Source: Planctomycetota bacterium
Lineage (GTDB): Bacteria; Planctomycetota; Phycisphaerae; UBA1845; UTPLA1
NCBI GenBank assembly: GCA_015654675.1
Contig: JAATGM010000005.1
Span: forward strand, 1-64,000
Length of the DNA stretch: 64,000 nucleotides
Direction: 5' to 3'
Shown: positions 1-9,648 of the stretch, one piece after another
Position numbering within the stretch: position 1 is the first letter of the stretch
How the letters are laid out: each line of letters begins with the position of its first letter
Program-made: the position numbers and the translations under genes
The notes under the pieces: generated by a model
What the model saw: the letters and a program-made list of their open reading frames with translations, nothing else
Told to the model about the DNA's origin: nothing
The model's database searches: none

Positions 1-2289
1 ATCGTCACCAACACCTGCGGCTCGACCACCAGCAACAGCGCCACGCTCACGCTCAATTCAGCCCCGTCGATCTCCGCCCACCCAACCGCCGGCTCAATCT
101 GCTCCGGCCAGACCTATCAGTTCTGCGTCACGGCCTCCGGCAGCGGAACGCTCACCTATCAATGGCAGAAAGACGCCGCCAATATCTCCGGCGCAACCGC
201 CACCTGCTATACCGCCAACAGCTCCGGTAGCTACCGCTGCGTCGTCACCAACTCCTGCGGCAGCGCCACCAGCAACGCCGCCTCCCTCACCGTCTCGGCC
301 AACATGACCTGGTACCGTGACGCCGACGGCGACGGCTTCGGCGACCCGGCCGTCACCACCTCAAACTGCCAGCAACCCGCCGGCTACGTCTCAAACAACC
401 TCGACTGCAACGACGCCAGCGCCGCCATCAACCCGAGCGCGACTGACGTCTGCGGACAAGATCGCAACTGCGACGGAGCGTTCCCGTCCTCCCCGTCCTT
501 CTCCGCGCATCCCGTCGCCGGAACCGTCTGCACAGGCCAGACCTTCCAGTTCTGCGTCACCGCAATCGGCACCGCGCCGCTCACTTATCAGTGGCAAAAG
601 GACGGCTCAAACGTCGCCGGTGCGACCTCCTCCTGCTACACCGCAAGCCAGGCCGGCAGCTATCGCTGCGTCGTCTCGAACTCCTGCGGCTCAGCCACCA
701 GCAACGCCGCCGCCCTCACTCTCAATAACGCGCCGAGCATCACCGCTCACCCCGTCGCCGGAACCATCTGCTCCGGCCAGACGCTCCAATTCTGCGTCAC
801 GGCCAGCGGCAGCGGCACGCTCAGCTATCAGTGGCAAAAAGACGGCTCGAATGTCAGCGGTGCAACGTCGAACTGCTACACCGCCTCGCAATCCGGCAAC
901 TACCGCTGCGTCGTATCAAACGCCTGCGGCTCCGCCACCAGCAATACCGCCGCCCTCACCGTCAATTCCGCGCCAACCATCTCAGTCCAGCCGACCGGCG
1001 GTTCCATCTGCACCGGTCAGACCTACCAGTTTTGCGTGACCGCCAACGGCAGCGGGACATTGACGTACCAGTGGCAGAAAGACGGCTCAAATGTCTCCGG
1101 GGCAACCGCCGCCTGCTATACCGCGTCGCAATCCGGCAGCTACCGATGCCTCGTCACGAACAGTTGCGGCACGACCACCAGCAGCGCCGCCTCCCTCGCC
1201 ACCGCCGCCAACATGACCTGGTATCGCGATCTGGACGGCGACGGCTTCGGCGACGCTCGTTCCACGCAGCAAAACTGTCAGCAGCCCGCCGGATACGTCT
1301 CGAACAACCTCGATTGCAATGACGCCGATCCCGCCACACACCCCGGCGCGACCGACGCGTGCGGCCAGGACCGCAACTGTGACAACACATTCCCGACCGC
1401 CCCGTCAGTCACCGCGCAACCCGGCGGCGGAGCTATCTGCACCGGCCAGACGTTCCAACTCTGCGTCTCCGCCACGGGCACCGCGCCAATGACCTATCAA
1501 TGGCAAAAGGACGCTGCGAACATCTCGGGCGCAACCGGCTCGTGCTACGGCGCGACACAAGCAGGTAGCTACCGCTGCATCGTCTCCAACGGCTGTGGAT
1601 CGGCCAACAGCAACGCGGCCGTCGTCACCGTGTCTGCATCGCTCACCTGGTATCGCGACGCCGACGATGACGGCTACGGAGACCCACAGGTAACGCTCCA
1701 AAACTGCCAGCAGCCCATCGGATATGTCTCGAGCGCCGGAGACTGCAACGACACCGACCCGAACGTCAACCCGGGAATGACCGATCTCTGCGGCCATGAC
1801 CGCAACTGCGACGGCAACGCCCCGCCCTCTTCTCGCTGGTATCGCGACGCCGATGCCGACGGCTACGGCAATGCCGCCGAGTCCATCGATGCATGTCAGC
1901 AGCCAGCCGGCTACGTCGCCGATTCATCGGACTGCAATGACAATAATCCGTCCATCCATCCCGGCGCTCCCGAACTCTGCGACGGTCTCGACAACAACTG
2001 CGACGGCACCGCCGATGAGCCCGCCGCGATCCCCGACAGCGATGGCGACGGCGTGAATGATTGCGCCGACGCATGCCCCAACACGCCACCGGGCACCACC
2101 GTGGACGCGACCGGCTGCCAGACTCAATCCGAGCAGGACGATCAGCAAGGCCAGCAATCCGGCGACGTGGCCGGCACCAGCACCGTCGCCGTCGGCGGAT
2201 GTGGCGCGTCGGCGCCGGTCGCCATCATCTCGACGCTCCTCGGCCTCGTCTCGGCCAGCGTCCGTCCGCGCCGCGGCCGGCGTCGCTAG
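1..2289 (+). CDS. Secreted Ig-like/MopE-repeat protein (5' end outside window)
   Basis: The reading frame is open from base 1, so the N-terminus is missing; 762 residues are visible. Five Ig-like modules of about 80 residues (roughly bases 55-300, 490-730, 730-972, 973-1210, 1393-1644) each carry a QWQKD core, a YRC motif and several Cys. Four MopE-type metal-binding modules (about 304-480, 1213-1383, 1645-1815, 1834-2013) have DADGDG loops followed by CND and CxxDxNCDG signatures. A thrombospondin-3-like Asp loop lies near 2035-2100. The C-terminus (bases 2194-2286) has GGCG, a hydrophobic stretch and an Arg cluster, like the tripartite C-terminal sorting signals of MYXO-CTERM or GlyGly-CTERM type. 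A surface-anchored, calcium-stabilised structural or adhesive protein is inferred. No catalytic domain is visible. Confidence 0.8.
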   Translation: MVTNTCGSTTSNSATLTLNSAPSISAHPTAGSICSGQTYQFCVTASGSGTLTYQWQKDAANISGATATCYTANSSGSYRCVVTNSCGSATSNAASLTVSANMTWYRDADGDGFGDPAVTTSNCQQPAGYVSNNLDCNDASAAINPSATDVCGQDRNCDGAFPSSPSFSAHPVAGTVCTGQTFQFCVTAIGTAPLTYQWQKDGSNVAGATSSCYTASQAGSYRCVVSNSCGSATSNAAALTLNNAPSITAHPVAGTICSGQTLQFCVTASGSGTLSYQWQKDGSNVSGATSNCYTASQSGNYRCVVSNACGSATSNTAALTVNSAPTISVQPTGGSICTGQTYQFCVTANGSGTLTYQWQKDGSNVSGATAACYTASQSGSYRCLVTNSCGTTTSSAASLATAANMTWYRDLDGDGFGDARSTQQNCQQPAGYVSNNLDCNDADPATHPGATDACGQDRNCDNTFPTAPSVTAQPGGGAICTGQTFQLCVSATGTAPMTYQWQKDAANISGATGSCYGATQAGSYRCIVSNGCGSANSNAAVVTVSASLTWYRDADDDGYGDPQVTLQNCQQPIGYVSSAGDCNDTDPNVNPGMTDLCGHDRNCDGNAPPSSRWYRDADADGYGNAAESIDACQQPAGYVADSSDCNDNNPSIHPGAPELCDGLDNNCDGTADEPAAIPDSDGDGVNDCADACPNTPPGTTVDATGCQTQSEQDDQQGQQSGDVAGTSTVAVGGCGASAPVAIISTLLGLVSASVRPRRGRRR

Positions 2290-2316
2290 GTGCCTCCGCG
2301 CGTCCCCGCAAACCGG

Positions 2317-2322
2317 TATAAT
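2317..2322 (+). promoter_or_regulatory. Possible -10 box for the ACT protein gene
   Basis: A perfect TATAAT lies 57 bases before the ATG at 2380, in the gap after the stop of the Ig-like gene. No good -35 hexamer is seen at the right distance, so this is only a candidate. Confidence 0.3.
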
Positions 2323-2379
2323 CCCGGCGGATAATCAGTCAGACGGCGCATTCGTGCCGATTTCGCGGAAGGAACAGCC

Positions 2380-2829
2380 ATGTATACCGGAACCCAGTTC
2401 TCAGTCTTCCTCGTCGACAAGCCCGGCGTTCTCGTGCAGGTCACCGACAAGCTCGCTCAATCCAAGGTCAACATCTCAGCCCTGACTCTTATGGATTCCG
2501 TCGAACACGGAGTCTTCAGAATCGTCTGCGACGATGCCGATCGCGCCCGAGCCGCACTTCGCTCGCTCAACATCCCGATGACCGAACCCGAGGTCCTCAT
2601 GGTCGAGCTCCCCAACCGCCCGGGCGCCATGGCCGACCTCTGCGCCAAGCTCGGTGCCGATCACGTCAGCATCAAATATGCCTACCTCACCGCCGGAGCC
2701 CCGGGTGGCCGCACGCTCGGTATTTTCAAGGTATCAGATATGAAGAAAGCCCTGAAAACCGTCGACACCCGCGCCAATCGCAAGAAGGCCGATCTCAATA
2801 TCCGCCGCCCCCGCGCCCTGCGTGCCTAG
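2380..2829 (+). CDS. Tandem ACT-domain protein
   Basis: 149 residues made of two ACT-like units. The first begins VFLVDKPGVLVQVTDKL and the second VELPNRPGAMADLCAKLG. Both show the typical small-ligand-binding loop (D/N-K/R-PG) at the start of a beta-alpha-beta fold. ACT pairs bind amino acids and act as regulatory modules; no catalytic domain is attached. A good ribosome site (GGAAGG) sits 8 bases before the ATG. It is transcribed convergently with the next gene, 10 bases away. A role as an amino-acid-responsive regulator is inferred. The ligand cannot be read from the sequence. Confidence 0.85.
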   Translation: MYTGTQFSVFLVDKPGVLVQVTDKLAQSKVNISALTLMDSVEHGVFRIVCDDADRARAALRSLNIPMTEPEVLMVELPNRPGAMADLCAKLGADHVSIKYAYLTAGAPGGRTLGIFKVSDMKKALKTVDTRANRKKADLNIRRPRALRA

Positions 2830-2839
2830 TTCGACGCGA

Positions 2840-3742
2840 CTACAGGCCCCCGAATAGCTTCGAAAAAAGACTCGGCTCCGGGGCCTTCATCGACGACGCC
2901 GCATTGATCGCCGGATCGCTCGGCAACTCAAACACCGGATAACCAACCGCCGAGTTCAACAGCGGATATTGGTTCGGCCGCGCCATGTCGATCAGGACCG
3001 AGAGTAGCTGCGCGTTCCGCGCCCCGGTCCTCTTCTGATAGTTGTCGATCAGCCGCACTCGATCCCGAAAAATCGCCGGATGCACATACAGGTATTGAAT
3101 CCCCGCATCCACCCGAACCACCGCCGGATCGCTCAGCGAGTTCACCGCGAACTGCTGAAGTTGATACTCCAGCACGGCCCCGATATACGGCCGCGCCGCG
3201 AATCGCGGATCGCTCCGCCGCCCGCTGCACATCGCCAGCGCCACCCGCCAGTCGCCCTTCGACTCGGCCATCGCCAACTGTCGAAGCTCGTCCGGCGTCC
3301 GCCACGCCCCGTCCACCAGATATCGATACCCGCTCGTCGGGCTCCGCGGGACGTGCATCGGCACCACGCCGTTCTTCACCTGCGCCGCAATGCCGTAAAT
3401 CACCGTCGCGTTGTATGCGTTGATGTAATACGCAATTCGATCCGCCGGCCGCTCGAAAATCGCCGGCGTCGTGCTCGGTCCGACATGCTCCAGCTTCGCC
3501 AGATACCGCATCAGCGGCTCCGGTTGAATTCCAATCGCCGCGTAATCCACCTCGGTCGGCGCCAGCGGCCGCTTGCTATCATCGATGCGCAACGCGCGGT
3601 TCAAGACCAGCGACCAGTCTGCGTAGTCCATCGCCGTCGGCTGCGTCGCCGGCGCGAACTCCCGCCCGATCCGCACGTCATGCGCGATACATCCCGATAC
3701 CAGCAACCCCAGCCCTGCCGCCAAGCCGAGTCGTCGCCGCAT
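2840..3742 (-). CDS. DUF547 lipoprotein
   Basis: 300 residues from the ATG at 3742. That ATG overlaps the stop of the upstream thiolase as TGATG, which supports this start and suggests translational coupling. The N-terminus is a lipoprotein signal peptide ending in the lipobox LVSGC (Cys about residue 23). The body has the DUF547 signature [15 protein letters not shown] and later conserved blocks. DUF547 proteins are secreted and of unknown activity. The longer in-frame extension up to 4063 lies inside the thiolase and is not believed. Confidence 0.85.
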   Translation of the reverse strand: MRRRLGLAAGLGLLVSGCIAHDVRIGREFAPATQPTAMDYADWSLVLNRALRIDDSKRPLAPTEVDYAAIGIQPEPLMRYLAKLEHVGPSTTPAIFERPADRIAYYINAYNATVIYGIAAQVKNGVVPMHVPRSPTSGYRYLVDGAWRTPDELRQLAMAESKGDWRVALAMCSGRRSDPRFAARPYIGAVLEYQLQQFAVNSLSDPAVVRVDAGIQYLYVHPAIFRDRVRLIDNYQKRTGARNAQLLSVLIDMARPNQYPLLNSAVGYPVFELPSDPAINAASSMKAPEPSLFSKLFGGL

Positions 3743-4941
3743 CACGGCCGTTCCAGCAGGACGCTCAGCCCCTGTCCAACCCCGACACACAGCGTAGCCA
3801 GCCCGCGCCGTGCCCCGCGTCGCCTCATTTCGTGCGTCAACGCCGTCGCCAGCCGCGCTCCCGTACACCCCAGCGGATGCCCCAGAGCGATTGCCCCGCC
3901 GTTCACGTTCACTCGCTCCGCATCCAATCCCAGCTCGCGAACGCACGCCAGCGACTGACTCGCGAACGCCTCGTTCAGCTCGATCAAATCCAAATCGCCG
4001 ATCTTCCAGCCGCTCCGCGCCAACACCTTCTTCGTCGCCGGAATCGGCCCAATCCCCATGCACGCCGGATCAACTCCCGCCGAAGCAGAAGCCCCCACCA
4101 GCGCCATCGGCCGCATCCCAAGCCGCTTGGCAGTCTCCGCCTCGACAATCAGCAGCGCCGACGCCCCGTCATTCAGTCCGCTCGAATTGCCCGCCGTCAC
4201 CGTCCCGCCCTCGCGAAACGCCGGCTTCAACTTTGCGAGCGCCTCCAGCGTCGTCTCCGGTCGCGGATGTTCGTCCGCCGAAACCGTCGTGACCTTGCCG
4301 CGCTCACCGGGAACATCAATCGGAACAATCTCATCCGCGAATCGACCGGCCTTCATCGCCGCCGCGCACTTCTGCTGGCTCGCCAGCGCGAATCGATCCT
4401 GGTCCTCGCGCGAAATCTTGAATCGCTCGGCGACACTTTCTGCCGTCTCACCCATCGAATACGGATGATGCTTCGCCGCCATCCGCGGATTCGTCATCCG
4501 CCACCCCAGCGTTGTGTCAAACATCGTCTGGTTGCCGCGCACCCACGCCTCTTCCGGCTTGGGCAATACCAGCGGCGCCCGGCTCATCGACTCCGCCCCG
4601 CCCGCGATGAAAACATCCCCCGCCTCCGCTTCAATCAGCCGCGCCGCCAGCGCCACCGCTTCCAGCCCGCTCGCGCACAGGCGATTCACCGTGCAGCCCG
4701 GAACCGAATCCGGCAACCCCGCCAGCAATACTGCCATCCGCGCCGCGTTTCGATTGTCTTCCCCCGCCTGATTCGCCGCGCCCCAGTAAACGTCATCAAT
4801 CAGCGCTGGATCAATTTTCGTCCGCTCGACCAGCGCCCGGATGACTTGCGCCCCCAGATCGTCAGGCCTGACGGATGCGAGCGCCCCGCGGTGCCGACCG
4901 ATCGGTGTACGAAGACAGTCGATAATCGCCGCGCGACGCAT
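3742..4941 (-). CDS. Acetyl-CoA acyltransferase, 3-oxoadipyl-CoA thiolase-like
   Basis: 399 residues, the usual thiolase length. The nucleophilic Cys is C89 in [11 protein letters not shown]. The C-terminal half has NEAFASQ, the His motif [16 protein letters not shown] and the second catalytic Cys in LCVGVGQG. The N-terminal [19 protein letters not shown] and the [15 protein letters not shown] block closely resemble the PcaF/PaaJ branch, which cleaves 3-oxoadipyl-CoA to succinyl-CoA and acetyl-CoA. The neighbours (dehydrogenase and two crotonases in line) fit the lower phenylacetate or adipyl-CoA route. A general acetyl-CoA thiolase is the alternative. Confidence 0.9.
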   Translation of the reverse strand: MRRAAIIDCLRTPIGRHRGALASVRPDDLGAQVIRALVERTKIDPALIDDVYWGAANQAGEDNRNAARMAVLLAGLPDSVPGCTVNRLCASGLEAVALAARLIEAEAGDVFIAGGAESMSRAPLVLPKPEEAWVRGNQTMFDTTLGWRMTNPRMAAKHHPYSMGETAESVAERFKISREDQDRFALASQQKCAAAMKAGRFADEIVPIDVPGERGKVTTVSADEHPRPETTLEALAKLKPAFREGGTVTAGNSSGLNDGASALLIVEAETAKRLGMRPMALVGASASAGVDPACMGIGPIPATKKVLARSGWKIGDLDLIELNEAFASQSLACVRELGLDAERVNVNGGAIALGHPLGCTGARLATALTHEMRRRGARRGLATLCVGVGQGLSVLLERP

Positions 4942-4962
4942 GAATGAATCTGTTGTAGCAGA

Positions 4963-6252
4963 CTAGAGCGAGTGACGCAGGAACCCGGCCGCCGACTTCT
5001 CGCCCAGGTTGCCTTCCGCGATGTGCTTCAGCAGCAGCGGCGCCGCCTCGTACCGGCCAGATCGATCATCCGCCGCGAATTCGCGCATCAGGTTCTGCAC
5101 GACATCCAGCCCGATGAAATCGGCCAGCTCCAGCGGTCCCTCCGGATAGTTCAGTCCGTATTTCATCCCGAGGTCCACTTCTCGCGGCAGCGCGATCGTC
5201 TCCGCCGCCAGTGCCGCCTCGTTGATAATGGCCGTCATGATCCGCGCGAACAAATACATCGCCCGGTCCGCCGGCTTATTCAGCGCCTTGGCAAACGCCG
5301 TCAACGCCGCCGTCGGCTTCCATCCCTCGGCCGACCGAACCGGCGTCTCGAACGACCGCGTCGCCGGCTCGCTCGAATAGTCATAGAAGCCCCGCTGCGT
5401 CTTCCGACCCAGCCGCCCTTGTTCGACTAGCTTCGACTGAATCGCGTTCGGCGCAAACCGCGCCGGCTTGTCGAAGCCCTCGTGGACAGTCTTGGTCACC
5501 GCCAGATTGACATCCAGCCCGATCAAGTCCAACAACTGGAACGGCCCCATCGGGAACCGCCCCACATCCCGCACAGCCGCGTCAATCGTTTGAACATCGG
5601 CAACGCCCCCCTCCAGCATCGCCAATGACTCAAGATAGAACGGCCGCGCCACGCGATTCACGACGAATCCCGGACTGTCCTTTACCTTGATCGGCGTCTT
5701 GCCGAACGCATTCGCGAACGAAACGCCAAGCACCACCGTCTGAAAGTCCGTCTTCGGGCTGCTGATCAGTTCCACCAGTTTCATGACCGGCGCCGGATTG
5801 AAAAAGTGCATCCCGATGAATCGCTCCGGATGCTTCAATCCGTCAGCCAGCTTGGTCATCGAAATCGACGACGTGTTCGAAGCCAGCACCGTCCGCGGCG
5901 ACAGCTTCTCGGCCAGCTCTCCCAGAATCCGCCGCTTCAGCGTCAGATCCTCCGGCACCGCCTCGATCACCAGCTCCGCGTTCTTGAACGAATCCGTCCC
6001 CGTCGCGATGCGCAATCGGGCAATGGTCTCGTCGCGCTCATGCCGCGGCAGCTTGTTCTTCTCAACCTGGCGATCCAGCCGCTCGTGAATCGTGGCGTAG
6101 GCCTTCTTCACCAAATCGGGATTCGTGTCGAGTGTCTCAACCACGAAGCCGGCATGCGCCGCCGTCTGCGCGATTCCCTCGCCCATGGTCCCGGCGCCGA
6201 TCACGCCGATTACCCGATCCTTGATAGGGCTGTTTGCTGCGTCGCTACTCAC
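4963..6252 (-). CDS. 3-hydroxyacyl-CoA dehydrogenase (PaaH-like)
   Basis: 429 residues from a GTG at 6252, preceded by GGAG and overlapping the upstream crotonase stop by 8 bases. A longer frame to 6345 exists but runs inside that gene. The NAD-binding Rossmann motif is VIGVIGAGTMGEGIA near the start. The catalytic region includes SNTSSISMTKLADGL and GMHFFNPAPVMKLVE, followed by two tandem C-terminal 3HCDH helical domains (GFVVNRVARPFYLESL; then a second with GLNYPEGPLELADFIGLD). It oxidises 3-hydroxyacyl-CoA to 3-oxoacyl-CoA, directly upstream of the thiolase step. Operon order hydratases-dehydrogenase-thiolase supports a dedicated acyl-CoA degradation unit. Confidence 0.92.
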   Translation of the reverse strand: MSSDAANSPIKDRVIGVIGAGTMGEGIAQTAAHAGFVVETLDTNPDLVKKAYATIHERLDRQVEKNKLPRHERDETIARLRIATGTDSFKNAELVIEAVPEDLTLKRRILGELAEKLSPRTVLASNTSSISMTKLADGLKHPERFIGMHFFNPAPVMKLVELISSPKTDFQTVVLGVSFANAFGKTPIKVKDSPGFVVNRVARPFYLESLAMLEGGVADVQTIDAAVRDVGRFPMGPFQLLDLIGLDVNLAVTKTVHEGFDKPARFAPNAIQSKLVEQGRLGRKTQRGFYDYSSEPATRSFETPVRSAEGWKPTAALTAFAKALNKPADRAMYLFARIMTAIINEAALAAETIALPREVDLGMKYGLNYPEGPLELADFIGLDVVQNLMREFAADDRSGRYEAAPLLLKHIAEGNLGEKSAAGFLRHSL

Positions 6253-7033
6253 CTTTGAACTCCGGAGCCCGTTTCTCGATGAAAGCGGCCACGCCCTCGC
6301 GATGGTCGCGCGTTTGGCCCGCAATACCCTGCAGGTCCGCTTCATAGTTTAGCTGATTTTCCAGGTCGTTCATAATCCCGGCGTTCATCGCCCTTTTGAT
6401 CAATCCAAGCCCGCGCGTCGCCCCGCGCGCCAGCGAAACCGCCAATTCCTTCGTTGCCGAGGCCAGCTCCTCCGCGGCAACGACGCGATTGACCAGCCCC
6501 AGCCCCAGCGCTTCCTCGGCCGAGAGCGCCGCACCCAGGTAGGCGATCTCAAGGGCCTTCCCCAGCCCCGCTAATCGAGGCAGAGTGAACGTCATCCCCG
6601 AATCCGGTATCAGTCCAATCTTCGAAAATGCCCCGACAAACTTCGCCGCCGCGCTCGCGATCCGCAGATCGCAAGCCAGCGCCAGGCTCCACCCCGCCCC
6701 GGCCGCCACGCCATTGACCGACGCAACCACCGGAATCTCGATCGTTCGAATTTTTAGAATAATCGGGTTGTAATTCCGTCGAAGCTCAGCCGCGAAGTCC
6801 ATCTCTTTCCCGGCCGCTGTCTTGTCCTGCGTCTCTTTCAGATCCTGCCCCGCCGAAAACGCCCGGCCGGCCCCCGTCAGCACGATGCAGCGAACCGCTC
6901 GATCGCGCTCCGCCTTCTTCAGCGCATCCAGCAACTCCCCCTTGAGCTGCTCGTTCAACGAATTCATCGCATCCGGGCGGTTCAGCGTCAGCGTCCGAAC
7001 CCCCGCTTCGTCAGTAATTTGCAGTGTCGTCAT
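6245..7033 (-). CDS. Enoyl-CoA hydratase/isomerase, PaaG-like
   Basis: 262 residues from ATG 7033, the normal crotonase length; an extension to a TTG at 7093 is less likely. The oxyanion-hole region is AFSAGQDLKE and GVAAGAGWSLALACD. Both crotonase catalytic glutamates are absent, while the LIPD motif is kept (IGLIPDSGMTFTLPR). This matches PaaG-type ring isomerases, which use that Asp for 1,2-epoxyphenylacetyl-CoA isomerisation. The C-terminus AGQTRDHREGVAAFIEKRAPEFKG is also PaaG-like. The substrate is inferred from family and neighbours only. Confidence 0.88.
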   Translation of the reverse strand: MTTLQITDEAGVRTLTLNRPDAMNSLNEQLKGELLDALKKAERDRAVRCIVLTGAGRAFSAGQDLKETQDKTAAGKEMDFAAELRRNYNPIILKIRTIEIPVVASVNGVAAGAGWSLALACDLRIASAAAKFVGAFSKIGLIPDSGMTFTLPRLAGLGKALEIAYLGAALSAEEALGLGLVNRVVAAEELASATKELAVSLARGATRGLGLIKRAMNAGIMNDLENQLNYEADLQGIAGQTRDHREGVAAFIEKRAPEFKGE

Positions 7034-7093
7034 GCCGCGGAATTGTCCGCGAATCCAACCCGATTTGCAAAAAAGCCCGCCCCGGAACCCCAA

Positions 7094-7867
7094 CTACTTC
7101 CCCTCGTATTTCGCCGGCCGCTTCTCTTGAAACGCCCGCATTCCTTCCTTCTGATCGTCCGTCGCAAACAGCATATAAAACAACTTCCGCTCGTGCTCCA
7201 ATCCCTCCGACAGCGAAAGCTCCTGCGACTTAAGCACCGCTTCCTTCGCCAGCCGCGTCGCGATCGGCGCCTTCAGAGCAATCTCCCGCGCCAGCTTTAC
7301 CGCCTCATCAAAGTACAGCTCATTCGGCACAACCCGCGTCACCAGCCCCATCTCAAACGCCTCGCGCGCCGTCATCAACCGCCCGGTCAGAATCAACTCC
7401 ATCGCCCGGAACTTTCCCACCGCCCGCGTCAGCCGCTGCGTCCCGCCTGCCCCCGGAATGACGCCGATATTGATCTCCGGCTGCCCGAATCGCGCGTTCT
7501 CCGCGGCAATGATCATGTCGCAGTGCATCGCCAGCTCGCACCCGCCGCCCAGGCAATACCCCGACACGGCCGCGACAATCGGCGTCCGAATCCGCTTGAT
7601 CCGCTCCCACCGCGCAAACTGATTCCGCTCATACATGGTGACGACCGAAGCGTCCGCCATGTCATTGATGTCCGCCCCCGCCGCAAACGCCCGCTCATTC
7701 CCACTCAGAACGATGCAGCGCACATACGGATCAGCATCAAGCCCCTCAAGAACATCCACCAACTGCCGCATCGTCTCCAGCGACAATGCATTAAGCACAT
7801 CCGGCCGGTTCAAAGTAACCAGCCCCACCGCCTGCTCAATCCGCGACAAAACAAACGATTCAGCCAT
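7094..7867 (-). CDS. Enoyl-CoA hydratase (crotonase, PaaF-like)
   Basis: 257 residues from ATG 7867; a GTG at 7927 is a weaker alternative. Both catalytic glutamates of crotonase are present and spaced 20 residues apart (GGGCE and FGQPE), followed by GVIPGAGGTQRLTRAVGK. It should therefore hydrate trans-2-enoyl-CoA. It ends 60 bases before the ATG of the PaaG-like gene and appears to open the hydratase-isomerase-dehydrogenase-thiolase operon. It is divergent from the beta-helix gene, with a 191-base intergenic region for promoters. Confidence 0.92.
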   Translation of the reverse strand: MAESFVLSRIEQAVGLVTLNRPDVLNALSLETMRQLVDVLEGLDADPYVRCIVLSGNERAFAAGADINDMADASVVTMYERNQFARWERIKRIRTPIVAAVSGYCLGGGCELAMHCDMIIAAENARFGQPEINIGVIPGAGGTQRLTRAVGKFRAMELILTGRLMTAREAFEMGLVTRVVPNELYFDEAVKLAREIALKAPIATRLAKEAVLKSQELSLSEGLEHERKLFYMLFATDDQKEGMRAFQEKRPAKYEGK

Positions 7868-8058
7868 GTGCTCAATGTTACTGCCCGCGTCCCCGCCTCG
7901 AAAGGAATCGAACGTAATCTCCGCCACAGATGCTGCCCTTCCGGCTAAACTCCGTTGCGCGTCCGATCCTCGGACGCCCTCGCCATCGGGTCATCGCACA
8001 CACCGACGTCACTCGCAGCGACGCGCGTTCGGGTCGCGCCGAGCAGAAGGATGAAGCC

Positions 8059-9648
8059 ATGGCGTACAGACTTACATTGATTGCGGTATTGATCCTCATT
8101 TTTCGATCGCAGTCCGCCCGCGCCGCCGACTACCACGTCGGTGATGCTCAACCCCTCGCCTCCATCGCCGCCGTCCCATGGCAATCCCTCCAGCCCGGCG
8201 ACATAGTCTGGATCCACTGGCGACCGACACCGTACCGAGAAAAATGGGTCATCGGCCTCCAGGGCACGCAGGCCGCCCCCATCACCGTACGCGGCGTCCC
8301 CGGCCCCAACGGGCAGCTACCCGTCATCGATGGCGAAAACGCCGTCACGCCGACGCAGCTTAACTACTGGAACGAACCGCGCTCGGTCATCAAGATCGGC
8401 GGCTCAAACATCCCCGACAACTCAGTCGCCCGCTGGATCGTTGTCGACGGCCTCGACGTCCGCGGCGCTCGCCCACCCAACACCTTCACCGCCGACGATG
8501 GCTCAACCCAGCCCTACGCCCTCAACGGCGCAGCCATTCACATCGAACTCGGCGAACACATCACCATCCGCAATTGCACCATCCGTGACAGCGGCAACGG
8601 CCTCTTCGTCTCCTCCAGCGGCCCCGACGTCTCCCGCGACATCGCCATCGAAGGCAATTACATTCACGACAACGGCAACCCCAGTCGAATCTTCGAGCAC
8701 AACACCTACACCGCCGCCATCGGCATCCTCTACCAGTACAACCGCTTCGGTCCGCTCCTCAGCACCTCTGGCGGCAACAATTTGAAAGACCGCTCCGCCG
8801 GCCTCGTCGTCCGCTATAACTGGATCGAAAGCGGCAACCGCCAGCTCGACCTCGTCGACGCCGAAGACAGTAGTCTCATCGTCGCCGACCCCGCCTACCA
8901 TCGCACAGACGTCTACGGCAACATCCTCATCGAGCCGGCCGGCGCGGGAAACAAGCAGATCGTCCATTACGGCGGCGACAGCGGTAACGAACCAGATTAC
9001 CGAAAAGGCGACCTCTACTTCGTGAACAACACCGTCGTCTCCACCCGCACCGACTCAACCACCCTCATGCGCCTCTCAACCAACGACGAGCATTGCGACG
9101 CCCGAAACAACATCCTCTACGTCACGACCGCCGGCAACGGACTCGCCATGCTCGACAGCGATGGCACCCTCGACCTCCATCGAAATTGGATGAAGCCCGG
9201 CTGGGTCGGCTCGTTCGGCGGCGTGAATGGCGTCATCAACGACGACGGCACGTCGATCCAAACCAGCTCGCCCGGCTTCGTGAACGCTGGAACCCAGGAC
9301 TTCTCGCTGACCCCCACCTCACCGTGCAAAGACGTCGCCACCGCGCTGCCTGGCGGCATTACCCTCACGCGCCAGTACGTGAAACATCAATCCAGCGTCG
9401 CCCGCGTGGTTGTCGGCGCGGCCAGTGACCTTGGCGCCTTCGAACTGCAAACCGCCTGCGCCGGCGATATCGATTGCGACGGCGATCGCGACGCCGCCGA
9501 CATCGTCCCTTTCATAACAGCCCTGCTCGCCCCCTCCACCTTCACCGGCTGCGATATCAACCGCGCCGACCTCAACGCCGATCATGCCATCGATGGCCGC
9601 GACGTCGCCCCGTTCGTCGCGCTGCTCGCGACGGGCGCCTGCCCCTGA
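8059..9648 (+). CDS. Secreted right-handed beta-helix protein with dockerin-like tail
   Basis: 529 residues from ATG 8059, behind a GAAGG ribosome site. A signal peptide ends at about QSARAADY. The middle holds beta-helix turns of the pectate-lyase/chondroitinase-B type (ITIRNCTIRDSGNGLFV, IAIEGNYIHDNG, VVRYNWIESGN, DLYFVNNTVV), which suggests a polysaccharide-binding or -cleaving fold. The C-terminus has two Asp-rich loops (DIDCDGDRDAADI and CDINRADLNADHAIDGRD) forming a dockerin-like domain. No catalytic residues can be assigned with confidence. Its last 67 bases overlap the end of the convergent glycosyltransferase gene. Confidence 0.85.
   Translation: MAYRLTLIAVLILIFRSQSARAADYHVGDAQPLASIAAVPWQSLQPGDIVWIHWRPTPYREKWVIGLQGTQAAPITVRGVPGPNGQLPVIDGENAVTPTQLNYWNEPRSVIKIGGSNIPDNSVARWIVVDGLDVRGARPPNTFTADDGSTQPYALNGAAIHIELGEHITIRNCTIRDSGNGLFVSSSGPDVSRDIAIEGNYIHDNGNPSRIFEHNTYTAAIGILYQYNRFGPLLSTSGGNNLKDRSAGLVVRYNWIESGNRQLDLVDAEDSSLIVADPAYHRTDVYGNILIEPAGAGNKQIVHYGGDSGNEPDYRKGDLYFVNNTVVSTRTDSTTLMRLSTNDEHCDARNNILYVTTAGNGLAMLDSDGTLDLHRNWMKPGWVGSFGGVNGVINDDGTSIQTSSPGFVNAGTQDFSLTPTSPCKDVATALPGGITLTRQYVKHQSSVARVVVGAASDLGAFELQTACAGDIDCDGDRDAADIVPFITALLAPSTFTGCDINRADLNADHAIDGRDVAPFVALLATGACP

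Noticed and set aside
1..2289. Regular repeats considered as a CRISPR array
   Set aside because: Repeats are about 240 bases long, in frame, and encode Ig-like and MopE modules. There are no spacers of constant length and no cas genes.
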